Notes: generated from the letters alone by a model not told the origin. Shown: positions 17,246 to 27,108, counted from the first letter of the stretch. The stretch: 64,000 nt of DNA from Nocardia colli (GCF_008704205.1 NZ_VXLC01000015.1:124001-188000), one strand, 5' to 3'. Numbers and translations: made by a program.

Positions 17246-19960
17246 GTGTTGGTCGGTCGGAAGGTCGAGCGCGATCTGGTCGCGGCGTTCGTCCTCGGGC
17301 AGGGCGGTGACCAGCCGGTATTGGTCGTTCGCGGGGATCCGGGCGTCGGCAAGACCGCCGTGCTGGAGCTGGCCGCGGACATCGCGGGATCGCACGGTGT
17401 CCGAGTGTTGCGGGCGGCGGCGCTCGAGTATGAGGCCGAGCTGAAGTTCGGTGCGCTCAATCAGTTGCTGCATCCGTTGTCGGGTGCCATCGAGGGGCTC
17501 GGAGCCGTGCATCGGGATGCGCTGCGGGTGATTCTGGGGTTGGCGCCGGGCGCGATGCCGACGCAGTTGATCGCGGGTGCGGCGACGCTGGCGCTGCTGC
17601 GAGCTTCGGCGGAATCGGGCGCGCTGCTGCTGATCGTCGACGATGTGCAGTGGCTGGATCTGTCCAGCACGATGGCGCTGAGTTATGCGGCCAGGCGCTG
17701 GGCGGGCAGCGAAATCCGCCTGCTCGTCGCGGTGCGCGCGGACGCTGACGACGGTTTCACCCGCAGCGGGTTCCGGGTCCACGACCTGGCCCCGCTGGAC
17801 GACAGCGACTCCGATGCGCTGCTGCTCACGGTGTATCCCGCGCTGACCGCGCGGGTGCGCCGCCGACTGCGCGACGACGCGCAGGGTAATCCGCTGGCGT
17901 TGCTCGAGTTGCCCGCAGCCTTCGAAAACGGGACATCTCCGGCGAACCTGCCCGCGGTTTTGCCGCTGACCGATCGGTTGCAGCGAATGTTCGCCGACCG
18001 GCTCGCGGGGTTGCCCGCGGGGACGCGGCGGATGCTGCTGTTCGTCATCCTCGCCGGTGCGGAGAACAGCATCACCGTGGACGACTGCGCGCCGACCCCG
18101 CGTGGGGCGGTCGATCTGCCGCCCGCCGAGCGTGCGGGGATCGTTCGCACGAATCCGCGGACCGGGCGAGTGGAGTTCCGGCATCCGCTGATCCGCGCGG
18201 CGGTCATCGAGCAGTCGACGAGTGCGGAACGCCGGGAGGTCCATCGCATCCTCGCGGAAGCGTTTGCCGATGAACCGCAGCGGCGGGCGTGGCATCTGGG
18301 TCAGGCGGCCGTCGGTCCCGACGAGGAGATCGCCGCGTCGCTGGAATCTCTGTCGCAGCAGATGATTCGTCACGGTGACGGCAGGCGTGCGATGGCCGCC
18401 ATGCTGCGGGCGGCCGAGCTGAGTATCTCGGACGTCGATCGGGCTCGGCGCACCGCTCGGGCGGCTTATCTGGGTACGTCGATCACCGGGGACCTTGCCG
18501 ATACCTCGCGTCTGTTGCTGGATGCGAATCGGGTGGACGCCCGCGAGACGCCGTCGTTGGAGGCGGCGGTCGCGGCGGCCGCTCAGCTCCTCAACGACGA
18601 AGGTGATGCCACGACCGCAAACCGGTTGCTGCTCGCAACTATTCGACTGCACGAGCAGGCGATCGGTAGCGGCGAGGACACCATGGTCGAGGCGTTGCAC
18701 ACGCTGCTGTACGTCGGCTTCTACAGCGGCCGGCCGGAACTCTGGGACGACATCCGCGACGTGCTCGAGCGGGCCGGGGCGCAACCGACGGACACGTTGT
18801 CGTTGCTGCACAACGTCTTTGCCAATCCGGTCGAAGCGACGCCGGCCGCGTTGCGGGACCTTACCGGTGCGCTGGACGGGCTGCGCTTCACCGCCGATCC
18901 GTTGCGGATCATCCGGGTCGCTACGGCGGGCGCCTACGTTGATCGGGTCGGCCTCGCGCGAGAAGCATTGTGGCGGGTGATCATCGACGGTCGCCATGGG
19001 GGAGCGGTCGCGAAAGCGATCGAAGCGTTGTTCCTCATCGCGCAGGTGGACTTCTTCGAAGGTGAGTGGGCGGAACTGATCGAGGTCACCGACGAGGGAC
19101 TGCAATTGTGTGCCGAGTTCGGCTACTCGTTGGTGGCCGGGCCCGGCCGATTCCTGCGCGCACTCGTCGATGCCGCCCGCGGCGACACCGCCGCCGACCT
19201 CGCCGCCGAAGAACTCCTGCTGTGGGCCGCACCGCGCCGCCTCGCGACGTACGCCGGGTACTCCTCCCACATCCGATGCCTATCCGCGCTCGGCCGTTCG
19301 AGTTTCGACGAGGCGTACCGGCACGCCGCGTCGGTGAACGCGGCCGGGAGCTTTCCGCGCTATACGCCGCACGCGCTCTGGCTCGTCCTCGATCTCACCG
19401 AGGCGGCGGCGCGCAGCGGACGGACGGCCGAGGCGAGAGCGCACGCCGAGGCCGCTCTCGCCGCGGGTTTGCCCGAGCTTTCCGGCAGGCTCGGGATGCT
19501 GACCAAAGCCGCTCTGGCCGTGGCCGATTCAGCCGATTGGCGCGCCCTGTTCGAGGACGCGCTCGCGACACCGGGCAGCACCCGGTGGGTATTCGATTGT
19601 GCCCGAATAGAACTGCTGTACGGCGAACGCTTGCGCCGCGAGCGCGAACCAGCAGCGGCCCGAGCGCATTTGACCGCCGCGGCGCAGACCTTCGAACGGC
19701 TGCAAGCGATTCCGTGGCTGGAACGAACTCGCGCGGAGCTGCGCGCGACCGGCGACACCGAAGGACGCGGTGCGGCACTGACACCGCAGGAGCGGGCGGT
19801 CGCCGAACTCGCCGCCTCCGGTCTGACCAATAAGGAGATCGCCGAGCGACTGTTCCTGTCCGCGCGTACCGTCTCCACCCACCTGCACCGCGTCTTCCCG
19901 AAGCTCGGCATCACCACCCGCAGCGCCCTGCGCGACGCGATGAGCAGGCAACCCGGCTGA
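17246..19960 (+). CDS. LuxR-family ATPase regulator (LAL type)
   Basis: A 904-residue protein from GTG 17246 with GATGAGG 5 bases upstream. The N-terminus is an AAA/STAND ATPase: Walker A GDPGVGKTAVL near residue 30 and Walker B LLLIVDDVQWLD near residue 135. A long helical, probably TPR-like region follows, and the last 65 residues are a LuxR HTH (LTPQERAVAELAASGLTNKEIAERLFLS). Proteins of this MalT/LAL class activate transcription after ligand and ATP binding. The nearest target is the alpha/beta hydrolase gene 80 bases downstream. Confidence 0.9.
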   Translation: MLVGRKVERDLVAAFVLGQGGDQPVLVVRGDPGVGKTAVLELAADIAGSHGVRVLRAAALEYEAELKFGALNQLLHPLSGAIEGLGAVHRDALRVILGLAPGAMPTQLIAGAATLALLRASAESGALLLIVDDVQWLDLSSTMALSYAARRWAGSEIRLLVAVRADADDGFTRSGFRVHDLAPLDDSDSDALLLTVYPALTARVRRRLRDDAQGNPLALLELPAAFENGTSPANLPAVLPLTDRLQRMFADRLAGLPAGTRRMLLFVILAGAENSITVDDCAPTPRGAVDLPPAERAGIVRTNPRTGRVEFRHPLIRAAVIEQSTSAERREVHRILAEAFADEPQRRAWHLGQAAVGPDEEIAASLESLSQQMIRHGDGRRAMAAMLRAAELSISDVDRARRTARAAYLGTSITGDLADTSRLLLDANRVDARETPSLEAAVAAAAQLLNDEGDATTANRLLLATIRLHEQAIGSGEDTMVEALHTLLYVGFYSGRPELWDDIRDVLERAGAQPTDTLSLLHNVFANPVEATPAALRDLTGALDGLRFTADPLRIIRVATAGAYVDRVGLAREALWRVIIDGRHGGAVAKAIEALFLIAQVDFFEGEWAELIEVTDEGLQLCAEFGYSLVAGPGRFLRALVDAARGDTAADLAAEELLLWAAPRRLATYAGYSSHIRCLSALGRSSFDEAYRHAASVNAAGSFPRYTPHALWLVLDLTEAAARSGRTAEARAHAEAALAAGLPELSGRLGMLTKAALAVADSADWRALFEDALATPGSTRWVFDCARIELLYGERLRREREPAAARAHLTAAAQTFERLQAIPWLERTRAELRATGDTEGRGAALTPQERAVAELAASGLTNKEIAERLFLSARTVSTHLHRVFPKLGITTRSALRDAMSRQPG

Positions 19961-20040
19961 ACTACGTCAATTGACGGATTCGGTGCGCCCGCCGCGAACC
20001 TAGATTCACTGGTGCCGAACAGCAGCAGAGGAGACTCGGT

Positions 20041-20727
20041 ATGAGTGCGCAGAACAAGACCGTCGTCCTGGTCCACGGAGGTTTCGTGGACGGAGCCGGA
20101 TGGCGGGCGGTCTATGACAACCTCACCCAGGACGGATTCGCCGTCCGCGTCGTCCAGAATGCGACCAAGTCGCTCGCCGACGACGCCGCGACCACACGCC
20201 AGATCCTCGACGACATCGAGGGCGAGGTCGTCCTCGTCGGCCACTCCTACGGCGGCGCGGTCATCAGCGAGGCAGGCACCCACGACAAGGTCGCCGCCCT
20301 CGTCTACATCACCGCCTTCGCACCCGACAAGGGCGAATCGGTCAACACCCTCATCAGCACCTTCCCGCAGGACGGCCCGCAGCCCCCCATCCTGCCCCCG
20401 CAAGACGGCTACCTGTTCCTCGACCGATCCAAGTTCCACGAGTCCTTCGCCGGCGACCTGTCCGCCCCCGACGCCGCCTTCCTCGCCGACTCCCAGGTCC
20501 CCTGGGGCCTCGAAGCCCTCGGCGGCCCCATCAGCGAACCCGCCTGGCGCGTAAAGCCCAGCTGGTACCTCCACGTAACCGAAGACAAAATGATCCCCCC
20601 CACCGCCCAGTCCTCAATGGCCGAACGAATCGGCGCAACCATCGTCCAAACCCCCGGCAGCCACGCCATCTACGTCTCCCGCCCCGCCGTAGTCGCCGAC
20701 CTGATCCGAACCGCAGCAAGCGCATAG
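20041..20727 (+). CDS. Alpha/beta hydrolase (hydroxynitrile-lyase/esterase-like)
   Basis: A 228-residue cytosolic protein. It begins with TVVLVHGGFVDGAGW (oxyanion loop), has the nucleophile elbow LVGHSYGGAVIS near residue 80, and ends with a PGSHAIYVSRP segment holding the catalytic His. The pattern is that of the salicylate-esterase/hydroxynitrile-lyase-like hydrolases common in actinomycetes. It follows the LAL regulator by 80 bases and is closed by a strong terminator, so it is the most likely regulated target. The substrate is unknown. Confidence 0.85.
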   Translation: MSAQNKTVVLVHGGFVDGAGWRAVYDNLTQDGFAVRVVQNATKSLADDAATTRQILDDIEGEVVLVGHSYGGAVISEAGTHDKVAALVYITAFAPDKGESVNTLISTFPQDGPQPPILPPQDGYLFLDRSKFHESFAGDLSAPDAAFLADSQVPWGLEALGGPISEPAWRVKPSWYLHVTEDKMIPPTAQSSMAERIGATIVQTPGSHAIYVSRPAVVADLIRTAASA

Positions 20728-20781
20728 CAGCTGACCTCGGCCATTCACGGCCACTGTGCCTCAGCCAGATCGGAAATGAAT

Positions 20782-20850
20782 AAAGGTGCTCTGAACTCCG
20801 ACTCGTCGCCCCCTCCGAGGTCGAATGGATCGGGGTTCGGGGCACCTTTT
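20782..20850 (+). terminator. 20-bp GU-containing stem with U-tract
   Basis: The arms 20782-20801 and 20830-20849 pair over 20 bases in the plus-strand RNA: the inner 17 pairs contain only G-U wobbles where Watson-Crick pairing fails, and the last eight pairs (AAAGGTGC with GCACCTTT) are perfect. The right arm runs into TTTT. It is a rho-independent-type terminator 54 bases after the hydrolase stop and insulates the type VII cassette downstream. Confidence 0.8.
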
Positions 20851-20978
20851 CCGGTGAGGTAGGTACGTCATCGTCTCGACCTGTATGGTCTCTCGTGAGG
20901 CGGGATAGTTGGGGGATGATGTCCAATGTGTTTACGGAGCAATGAGTTCCGTCGCTGTCGGGGTGCCGTGGGCGAGGC

Positions 20979-22094
20979 ATGACCGACTTCACGGTTGATG
21001 TGGCCGGTCTTGCCGGGTTCAGGTTGGATCTGCAGGACGTCGGGACCAACTCCTCATCGAACGCCACCCGCTTACTGTCCGCGCTGACTCTGCCGGTCGG
21101 CTCGTCGGGATTGATCGCGACGGTCGGCCAGTCGTTGGAGAAGTTCAAGAGTGCGTATTCCGCTGTGCAGCGATCGGATCTGACCACCATCGAAACGCTG
21201 GGTGCGGATCTTTCCACTGCGGCAACCAGTTACCGGGCAACCGACGATACGAACGCAACCGCGATGAACGCTATCGGCGGCTCGGGCACATCCAGTTCGT
21301 TGGGCGCCGAGCACGGAGTCAGCCGATTCACTGGTCTGCAGCAGCCTAATTTGCCTGATGTTCAAGAGGTTTCGTTCACGGTCCGGCAGATGGTCACTTC
21401 GGCTATCGAACTGATCTCGGTCTACGACGATCGCATGAACGAGGCCGTCGGCATCAAGCCCGCGGCAGACGTGCTCGCCCCGCTGGTCGCGGACTGGGAA
21501 GCCTTGCAAGCCGTTGGCCGGCGTATCGCCTTGCTCGGCATCAACGACTACGTCACGTCGGAAAATCTCATCGGCGGGACGAGATGGCTGCAGAGCAAGT
21601 GGTCCGGCGACGCCTCCCAGACTTTCGGAACATCCGCTAACTCCCTCGGGCAATCAGTCGCCGGACGGAGCCTCGACCTCGAGGCGGTGTCGAAGATAGT
21701 CGAGAACGGTGGTGCCTGCCTCGAGCGCTTGGTTTACAACCAGGCGGCGGGCCTGACCGACGGAATACTGCAGCCGATGACCGTTCTCGGCGCGACCTTC
21801 CCGCTGGGTGGGTGGGCGCCGTATGCGGGCAAGACGGTGAGCGCGGCAGCACAGGCGGATATTCGGGCGGCAGTCGAAGCGTTGAAGAAGGGGATGGAGT
21901 CACGCCAGACTGCAATCCGGACGGTCGTCGATCGGGTTGTGCAGGCGCTTGATTACACGCCCGGGCGGACAGTGCCGACTTTCCAGGCAAATGATTTCGA
22001 GATACCGGACAAGGTTGTAGTTGATCTGGGGGACAGGAAGTTTGGGTTCGGTGACAATATATGGTGGTCGGATAATATTGCCTCCGCCGTGTGA
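20979..22094 (+). CDS. Putative type VII secretion target, EspC/WXG-like helical protein
   Basis: A 371-residue protein. The first 95 residues read like an EspC-type ESX substrate: two helices with SLEKFKSAYSAV and LGADLSTAATSYRATDD. Residues 170-260 form a second WXG-like unit containing RWLQSKWSGDASQTFG (WSG in the turn). The remainder is helical and ends in an aromatic, Asp-rich tail (FGDNIWWSDN). There is no Sec signal. It is followed 33 bases later by a toxin-like C-terminal protein and then a lipoprotein, a common layout for type VII effector cassettes. Secretion through ESX is inferred. Confidence 0.65.
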   Translation: MTDFTVDVAGLAGFRLDLQDVGTNSSSNATRLLSALTLPVGSSGLIATVGQSLEKFKSAYSAVQRSDLTTIETLGADLSTAATSYRATDDTNATAMNAIGGSGTSSSLGAEHGVSRFTGLQQPNLPDVQEVSFTVRQMVTSAIELISVYDDRMNEAVGIKPAADVLAPLVADWEALQAVGRRIALLGINDYVTSENLIGGTRWLQSKWSGDASQTFGTSANSLGQSVAGRSLDLEAVSKIVENGGACLERLVYNQAAGLTDGILQPMTVLGATFPLGGWAPYAGKTVSAAAQADIRAAVEALKKGMESRQTAIRTVVDRVVQALDYTPGRTVPTFQANDFEIPDKVVVDLGDRKFGFGDNIWWSDNIASAV

Positions 22095-22127
22095 AAACAG
22101 CTCCGGTGGCATGGGTAGCGTGCGCTG

Positions 22128-22823
22128 ATGGTCCAGATCCCCGGAATGCCTCCGACGCCGCCGACCGACGCGGGCCAGGGCGGCCACGGCTCGCAACCGT
22201 GGTACAGCCGATACGATGACATCAAATTCCTGGACACGATCGCGGTGGCGTTGGCCGGCGCTGACGCCGCTGGTCTGCCGAACGCGAAGGTTCACTTGGA
22301 GCATTACCTCGACAACACCGGCGATGACCTGAAGCTCGACCCGGACCGGATCATGAACGACGATGCCGGGCTGAAGCGGCACATCGATGGGATTGTGACC
22401 AAAGCCGTCCAGCTGACCGCGCTCGACGTAGCCAACCACGGCAAACCGGCAACGTTCCAATCGGCCTGGGAGGACTACACTTTCGCCAATCGGGACTGGT
22501 ATCTGGCGATCGGTTCGGTCGAGGCCTGTGCCTGTGGAGTTGCCACGGTTACCCCTGGCGCGGATGGGGCGCAGCCGCACGTCGTACTCGACTACCAGTT
22601 CCACCTTTTCGACCGCTACAACTGGGATGGTACGAAAAAGACCGAGATCGGTGGAATCGAGTGGTCCGACCGCCAGCTGGGCGCATTGCACACCGCTGGA
22701 TTGGCCTGGGAATTCAATATGATCGGGTCCTCGACGGTCAAACACTATGAGGGGGACTTGCCTACATATGGATCACTTACGTTGCCGCCTGGGCAGCCTC
22801 AGACTCCCACGCCGGGGCGGTGA
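22128..22823 (+). CDS. Putative type VII-associated effector domain protein (unknown activity)
   Basis: A 231-residue protein with a Pro/Gly-rich N-terminus (PGMPPTPPTDAGQGGHG), as if it were a linker from a larger secreted protein. It has a conserved-looking core: NRDWYLAIGSVEACACG, VLDYQFHLFDRYNWDGTK, then LGALHTAGLAWEFNMIGSS and the end VKHYEGDL. I associate the YNWDG and IGSS blocks with C-terminal modules of large actinobacterial secreted proteins, but I know no proven activity. No signal peptide. It sits between the ESX-like gene and a lipoprotein, with spacings of 33 and 9 bases, so all three are one operon. Confidence 0.55.
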   Translation: MVQIPGMPPTPPTDAGQGGHGSQPWYSRYDDIKFLDTIAVALAGADAAGLPNAKVHLEHYLDNTGDDLKLDPDRIMNDDAGLKRHIDGIVTKAVQLTALDVANHGKPATFQSAWEDYTFANRDWYLAIGSVEACACGVATVTPGADGAQPHVVLDYQFHLFDRYNWDGTKKTEIGGIEWSDRQLGALHTAGLAWEFNMIGSSTVKHYEGDLPTYGSLTLPPGQPQTPTPGR

Positions 22824-22832
22824 AGTTGTTCG

Positions 22833-23315
22833 ATGAGTAGACGCTGGGGGAGGTTGCGGGTTCTGACGTTGTTGGTTGTGGTGTCGTTGGCCGGAGTTGG
22901 GTGTGACAGCGTCATCGATCGTGCGGCGGCGCCGGACGTGGAGACGTCGAGTAGTCCTGAGCTTGTGCAGGAGGCGGTCGAGTACGGCGGGTGGGTACTG
23001 CCGGGGAACTCGAAGGTGCTTCTGGTCAGGAGGGAGGTGATCCGCGACCGGAAGTATCAGATCGCTGCTGAGATGTCTCCCACGGACTTCTCCTCGATGC
23101 TGGAACAGTCCCGGTTCACGGCGCCGTTCGCGAAGGACGTTCCGCCGTATCTGACCACGACGATTGCGGGCCCGGACTTGGCGACGTCGCCGAGTGTTCG
23201 ACGCGCGCAGGAGTGGTTCACGTCGTCGGCGGGGAAGGTCATGCTTCGCGATGTGGTGGTCGATGAGCGGGACGCGAATACTCGGGTGGTTCATATCGAG
23301 TTCCGTGGGGTCTGA
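22833..23315 (+). CDS. Lipoprotein, candidate immunity partner
   Basis: A 160-residue protein with a clear lipobox (VVVSLAGVGC, Cys at residue 24), so it should be anchored outside the membrane. The mature part is a small alpha/beta domain (GGWVLPGNSKVLLVRRE, then YQIAAEMSPTDFSSMLEQS) that I do not recognise as a named family. It starts 9 bases after the effector-like gene. Type VII toxins are often paired with small membrane or lipoprotein immunity proteins, so this role is plausible but only inferred from position. Confidence 0.7.
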   Translation: MSRRWGRLRVLTLLVVVSLAGVGCDSVIDRAAAPDVETSSSPELVQEAVEYGGWVLPGNSKVLLVRREVIRDRKYQIAAEMSPTDFSSMLEQSRFTAPFAKDVPPYLTTTIAGPDLATSPSVRRAQEWFTSSAGKVMLRDVVVDERDANTRVVHIEFRGV

Positions 23316-23422
23316 ACTTAAATTGGCTGTTGTCTGTTTCTGAGTTCGGAAATGGTCGATTGGGTGGTTTACGATCTGATAAATATGCGTTGGCGCGCAA
23401 CGGGATCCCGAATACTGTTGCG

Positions 23423-25252
23423 ATGGAACCGCCGAGTGACCTTGCGTCGAACAATGACTCGGAGCCCACGCGGGCGGGGCGGATTCTTGTTGATGGGGCG
23501 GTGCCGTCGAGCGTTCTGGTGGTTGGGGCGGGGATTGCGGGATTGGCTGCTGCGCAAGCGCTTCGGAAGCGCGGGCATCCGGTGCGGGTGCTCGAGGCGC
23601 GGGACCGGATCGGTGGTCGGATCTGGACCGATGGTGACGGGGTCGACCTCGGTGCGCATTGGATTCATGGGACCGAGGGTAATCCGCTCACCGAATTGGT
23701 CGAACAACTCGAAATTCCGTTCAGTTATGTCGGAGGGGACAGTTCCTACACCGGGGGATTCGACAGTCTGATTCTCTTCGGGCCCGATCGGCAGATCGCT
23801 CCTGCGATGGCGAAGAGTCATACGCTGGAACTTGCCGACAAAGTCCTGCACGAACTCGAACGGCGCGCCGAAATTGCCCGGCGCCGTGACGATCCGGACA
23901 GGCCGCTGGTCGCGGTGGTCGATGAGATCCTCGCCGAGGCGGCTTACGGTTACGCCGACGAACAAGCCGTCCGCTATCACCTCAATGTGATCCTGCGCGA
24001 AGACGTCGCCGAAGATCCCGGCGGGCTGTCGTTCAAGTACTGGGAGGACGGCTACCGCGTCTACGGATACGGCGACAGCGTCCTGCACCTCGGTTATCAA
24101 GCGGTGGTCGAAGCGCTTGCCCGGGACTTGACCATCGAACTGGAAACCGTTGTGCAGCAGATCGATACCAGCGCCGGTGCCGTGCGGGTGACGACCAGCC
24201 GGGGAGTCTACGAGGCAGACAAGGTATTGGTCACCGTGCCACTGGGTGTGCTCAAAGCCAACGAGATCGACTTCAGCCCACCGCTACCCGAGGTGAAACG
24301 CCACGCCATCGAACGCCTCGGCTTCGGCACCCTCAACAAAATAGCCCTGCACTATGACGAAAGATTCTGGCCCGCAGACCAATACGTCTTCGGCTACCTC
24401 TGCCGCGAGACCGACAGCTATCCCACCGTGGTCATCAGCATGTGGAAGTCGCACGGCAAACCGATCCTGGTCCTGCTGCTCGGCGCATCGCTCGGCCGCG
24501 CCATGGAAACCTGGACCGACGAGAAGGTCAGCGACTACGCGACCACCGTCGTGCGCGACATCTTCGGCCGGAAAGCCCTGCGCCCGAACATATTTCCAGA
24601 ACCGCATGGTCATCGGACCCGTACGCACACGGCTCCTACGCCTGCATCGGCGTCGACGCTTCCCCACGCGACCTCGACACCCTCGCCGAACCGGTAGGCG
24701 ACCGCCTGTTCTTCGCGGGCGAGGCGACCAACAGCTACCACTGGGGTTGCGTGCACAGCGGCTACGAATCGGGCCTGCGCGAGGCGGCTCGCATCGCCGT
24801 TCGGCGTACGCCTGTTCGCGCCCCTGGTCGACGCCGACCTGGAAACCCTGGCCTCGATGTTCGACGAACTCACCTACGCCCCAGGCGATCCCGTCTGCCG
24901 CGAGGACGACGCCGCGCACGGCGTCTACGTGGTCGCCGAGGGCGAGGTGGAGGTCGACTTCGGCGGCGTCTACGACCGTGCCGTGCTCACCCGCGGCGCC
25001 GTCCTCGGCGGCCACGACCTGTTCTTCGAAGCCAGAACGAGTTCGGTCACCGCCGTCACGCCGGTCCGGCTCTACTACCTCGGCCACTACCGCTACAAGA
25101 CGTTCCTCTACGCCTTCCCCGACGTCATGATGCTGATGCTCGCCGACTTGGTCAGTCGCTGGGAACAATTGGAGGAGGTGCTGGGCGCTGCGGCACTCAC
25201 CGGCGCGCGGCGGATTCTGCGATCCCGCAGCGGGGGCGACATCGCGTCCTGA
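23423..25252 (+). pseudogene. Flavin amine oxidase fused to a cyclic-nucleotide-binding domain, two frameshifts
   Basis: From ATG 23423 a flavin amine oxidase runs in one frame: VLVVGAGIAGLAAAQALRKR, then the EARDRIGGRIWT FAD motif and DLGAHWIHG. Near 24600, after KALRPNI, the coding frame shifts by one base: the other frame carries SRTAWSSDPYAHGSYACIG and the C-terminal FAD motif RLFFAGEATNSYHWGCVHSG. Near 24800, after REAARIA, the sense returns to the first frame with RLFAPLVDADLETL and a cNMP-binding domain (YAPGDPVC, YVVAEGEVEV) up to 25252. The only ATG of that last part (24857) lies inside the domain, which supports a single fused gene. Either a recent pseudogene or two sequencing errors. 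Confidence 0.65.
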
Positions 25253-25325
25253 CCCGGTGGCAAGCCCGAAGCAACTGGGGAGCAGTGGCATTGTGCCGAA
25301 CTGCCCGCGCCGATACTGTGCGGCT

Positions 25326-25766
25326 ATGAGCGACTCTCGGTACCGCCGCGGTCTCGCGCAACCGCTGTTCCTGTCCGCCGTGGTCGTCGCGCTGCTGCTC
25401 GCGACGGCAGCCTGCGGTGGCGTGGGCGAAAGCCATTCCACGCCAGAAACTCCGGCGGCGGCCACCAGTGTCGAGGTGAATCAGACCGGCGGCTTCGCCG
25501 GCGTCAACCAGGTCTATACCGTCGATGAAACGGTGGACAACCCACGCCGCGGCTCGTTGTTCGACATGGTCGCCGCCCCGGACTTCCGCACGCTCACCGA
25601 CGCCTACACCGGCCCGAACGACTGCCGTGACTCCTACCAGTACGCGGTGACCGTCACCTACCGCGACGGCACCACCAAGAGCGTCAGCACCGATGAATGC
25701 AACGAGTCGCCCAAAGCGCTGACCGACATCATCGCGCTCACCAAGGAAATCGGCCGCCGCAGCTGA
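25326..25766 (+). CDS. Small lipoprotein of unknown function
   Basis: A 146-residue protein from ATG 25326 with a lipobox LLLATAAC (Cys 30). The mature part is a short cystatin-like or META-like strand pattern (TGGFAGVNQVYTVDE, then YQYAVTVTYRDGTTKSVST), a type of secreted domain often annotated as unknown. Two more cysteines (CRDS and ECNE) could pair. Upstream, 73 bases separate it from the amine oxidase remnant. Function is unknown. Confidence 0.8.
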   Translation: MSDSRYRRGLAQPLFLSAVVVALLLATAACGGVGESHSTPETPAAATSVEVNQTGGFAGVNQVYTVDETVDNPRRGSLFDMVAAPDFRTLTDAYTGPNDCRDSYQYAVTVTYRDGTTKSVSTDECNESPKALTDIIALTKEIGRRS

Positions 25767-25826
25767 GGCCGGTGTCGGTCGTTCGGATGACTTGTCCGCT
25801 CTTTTCACCGGTCGCAAACTTGATTG

Positions 25827-26087
25827 ATGTCACGCGCGGCCGATGCTGAATTCGAATCCATGGTCCGGGGATACCTCGTGGCCCGCGCGGACGGTTACCC
25901 GCACTCACCCAGCGCGATAGTCGCCCTGGCCAGGGAGTTGCGATTCAACGGCGGCGACCCCGTCCGCCTCCTCCTCGGGCTCGACGTATTCGCCGACCAG
26001 TTGGGTGAATACGAGGCCATCCTCGACCTCAGAGCCCAAATCGGCGCCGAGGAGAACGCACCGGCGCCGCCGAGCATGGTCGAATAA
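25827..26087 (+). CDS. Small hypothetical protein
   Basis: An 86-residue acidic, mostly helical protein (SAIVALARELRFNGGDPVRLLLGLDVFADQL) with no signal peptide, membrane segment or cysteine. The ATG at 25827 is used; a TTG sits just before it. I do not recognise the family. It is a single small gene, convergent with the MBL-fold gene 27 bases away. Confidence 0.55.
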   Translation: MSRAADAEFESMVRGYLVARADGYPHSPSAIVALARELRFNGGDPVRLLLGLDVFADQLGEYEAILDLRAQIGAEENAPAPPSMVE

Positions 26088-26114
26088 TCCGCGCCGAACC
26101 CAACAGGTCCGATC

Positions 26115-26927
26115 TCAGGTCAGATGGTCGAAATCGCCACGCACCCAGCCGATATGGCGGTCGGCCGAACGGCGGATGATCGCGCGGGCATCGGTATCGA
26201 TGGTCTTGCCGAAATTGTCGTAGAGACGGTCGAATTCGAACTCTTCGGCGGTCGTCGTGACCCGGTCGACCACCGCGCCCGACAGCGGAATGCGGTTGGG
26301 GTAGCTGCGCATGAAGGCGACCGTCTTGCGATCCGGGTTCGCCTGGATGGTGTCCGCACTGAACAACACACCCTTGCCCGCGGCCCCCGCCGCCCAGTGC
26401 AGAACCGAGCTGCCCGCGAAGTGTCCACCCAGCTGACGCACGGTGATACCCGGCAGCAATTCGAGCCGATCCGACCACGGCCTGATCACCGGATCCGGCC
26501 GCGCAACCCATTGCAGATCGGATTCCGGCACATACACCGGCACCCCGCCGAGTAACCGGCTCCACTCCACCTGAACGCCGTAGTGATGCGGATGACTGGG
26601 CACGATCGCAACGACCGCACCGAGCTCGAGCACCCGCCGCGCCGCATCCGCGTCGACATAGCCGGTCACGTCCCACAGCACATTCCCGGCTGCCGTTCGC
26701 ACCAAATGGGACTCCTGCCCGATGCCGACCTCCGGCTCCACCGTCACCCCGAACATATCCGGCTCCAGCTCCCGCACCACCACCTTGTGGCCGTCCGCGA
26801 CAAGCTTGTCCAGCGTCACCCACAACTGCCCCTCCGCCGGCACCCACTGCCGCTCATCGGCACAAATACGGCAGACCTCCGCCCCACCCGCATGCTCCAC
26901 CGCACACGTCCGACAAATCTTCCACAT
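26115..26927 (-). CDS. MBL-fold hydrolase with N-terminal zinc ribbon
   Basis: A 270-residue protein from ATG 26927, preceded by GGACGGGG. The first 25 residues hold a zinc ribbon (CRTC then CRIC). The rest is a metallo-beta-lactamase fold: the active-site loop reads PSHPHHYGVQVEW, which keeps several His but not the canonical HxHxDH Asp, then GGHFAGSSVLHW, FSADTIQ and a terminal RSADRHIGWVRG. The missing Asp and added ribbon mark the subgroup of actinobacterial MBL proteins of unknown substrate. Metal binding is likely, the activity unknown. Confidence 0.8.
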   Translation of the reverse strand: MWKICRTCAVEHAGGAEVCRICADERQWVPAEGQLWVTLDKLVADGHKVVVRELEPDMFGVTVEPEVGIGQESHLVRTAAGNVLWDVTGYVDADAARRVLELGAVVAIVPSHPHHYGVQVEWSRLLGGVPVYVPESDLQWVARPDPVIRPWSDRLELLPGITVRQLGGHFAGSSVLHWAAGAAGKGVLFSADTIQANPDRKTVAFMRSYPNRIPLSGAVVDRVTTTAEEFEFDRLYDNFGKTIDTDARAIIRRSADRHIGWVRGDFDHLT

Positions 26928-27108
26928 ATCGACCCCGTCCAATCAGGTACACCCACCCCTGTTTCTACACGCAGACCAAACCCCGCGCGCCGGCAATGGA
27001 TTCTTACGTGGCTTTGCGGTCGGCTTGGCAATTTCTTGATGGAGAGCTTCCAGTCTTGGTGAGACGCCCGGTGGTTGCCGGGGATCGTGACGGAAGGAAG
27101 TGCCTGCC

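Noticed and set aside
17093..19270. A 725-codon minus-strand frame opposite the LuxR-type regulator
   Set aside because: No recognisable domain and typical shadow composition; the plus strand has Walker and HTH motifs.
24857..25252. The cyclic-nucleotide-binding frame as an independent gene
   Set aside because: Its only ATG is inside the domain and the conserved first helix continues upstream in frame without a start codon, so it is better seen as the end of the frameshifted oxidase.
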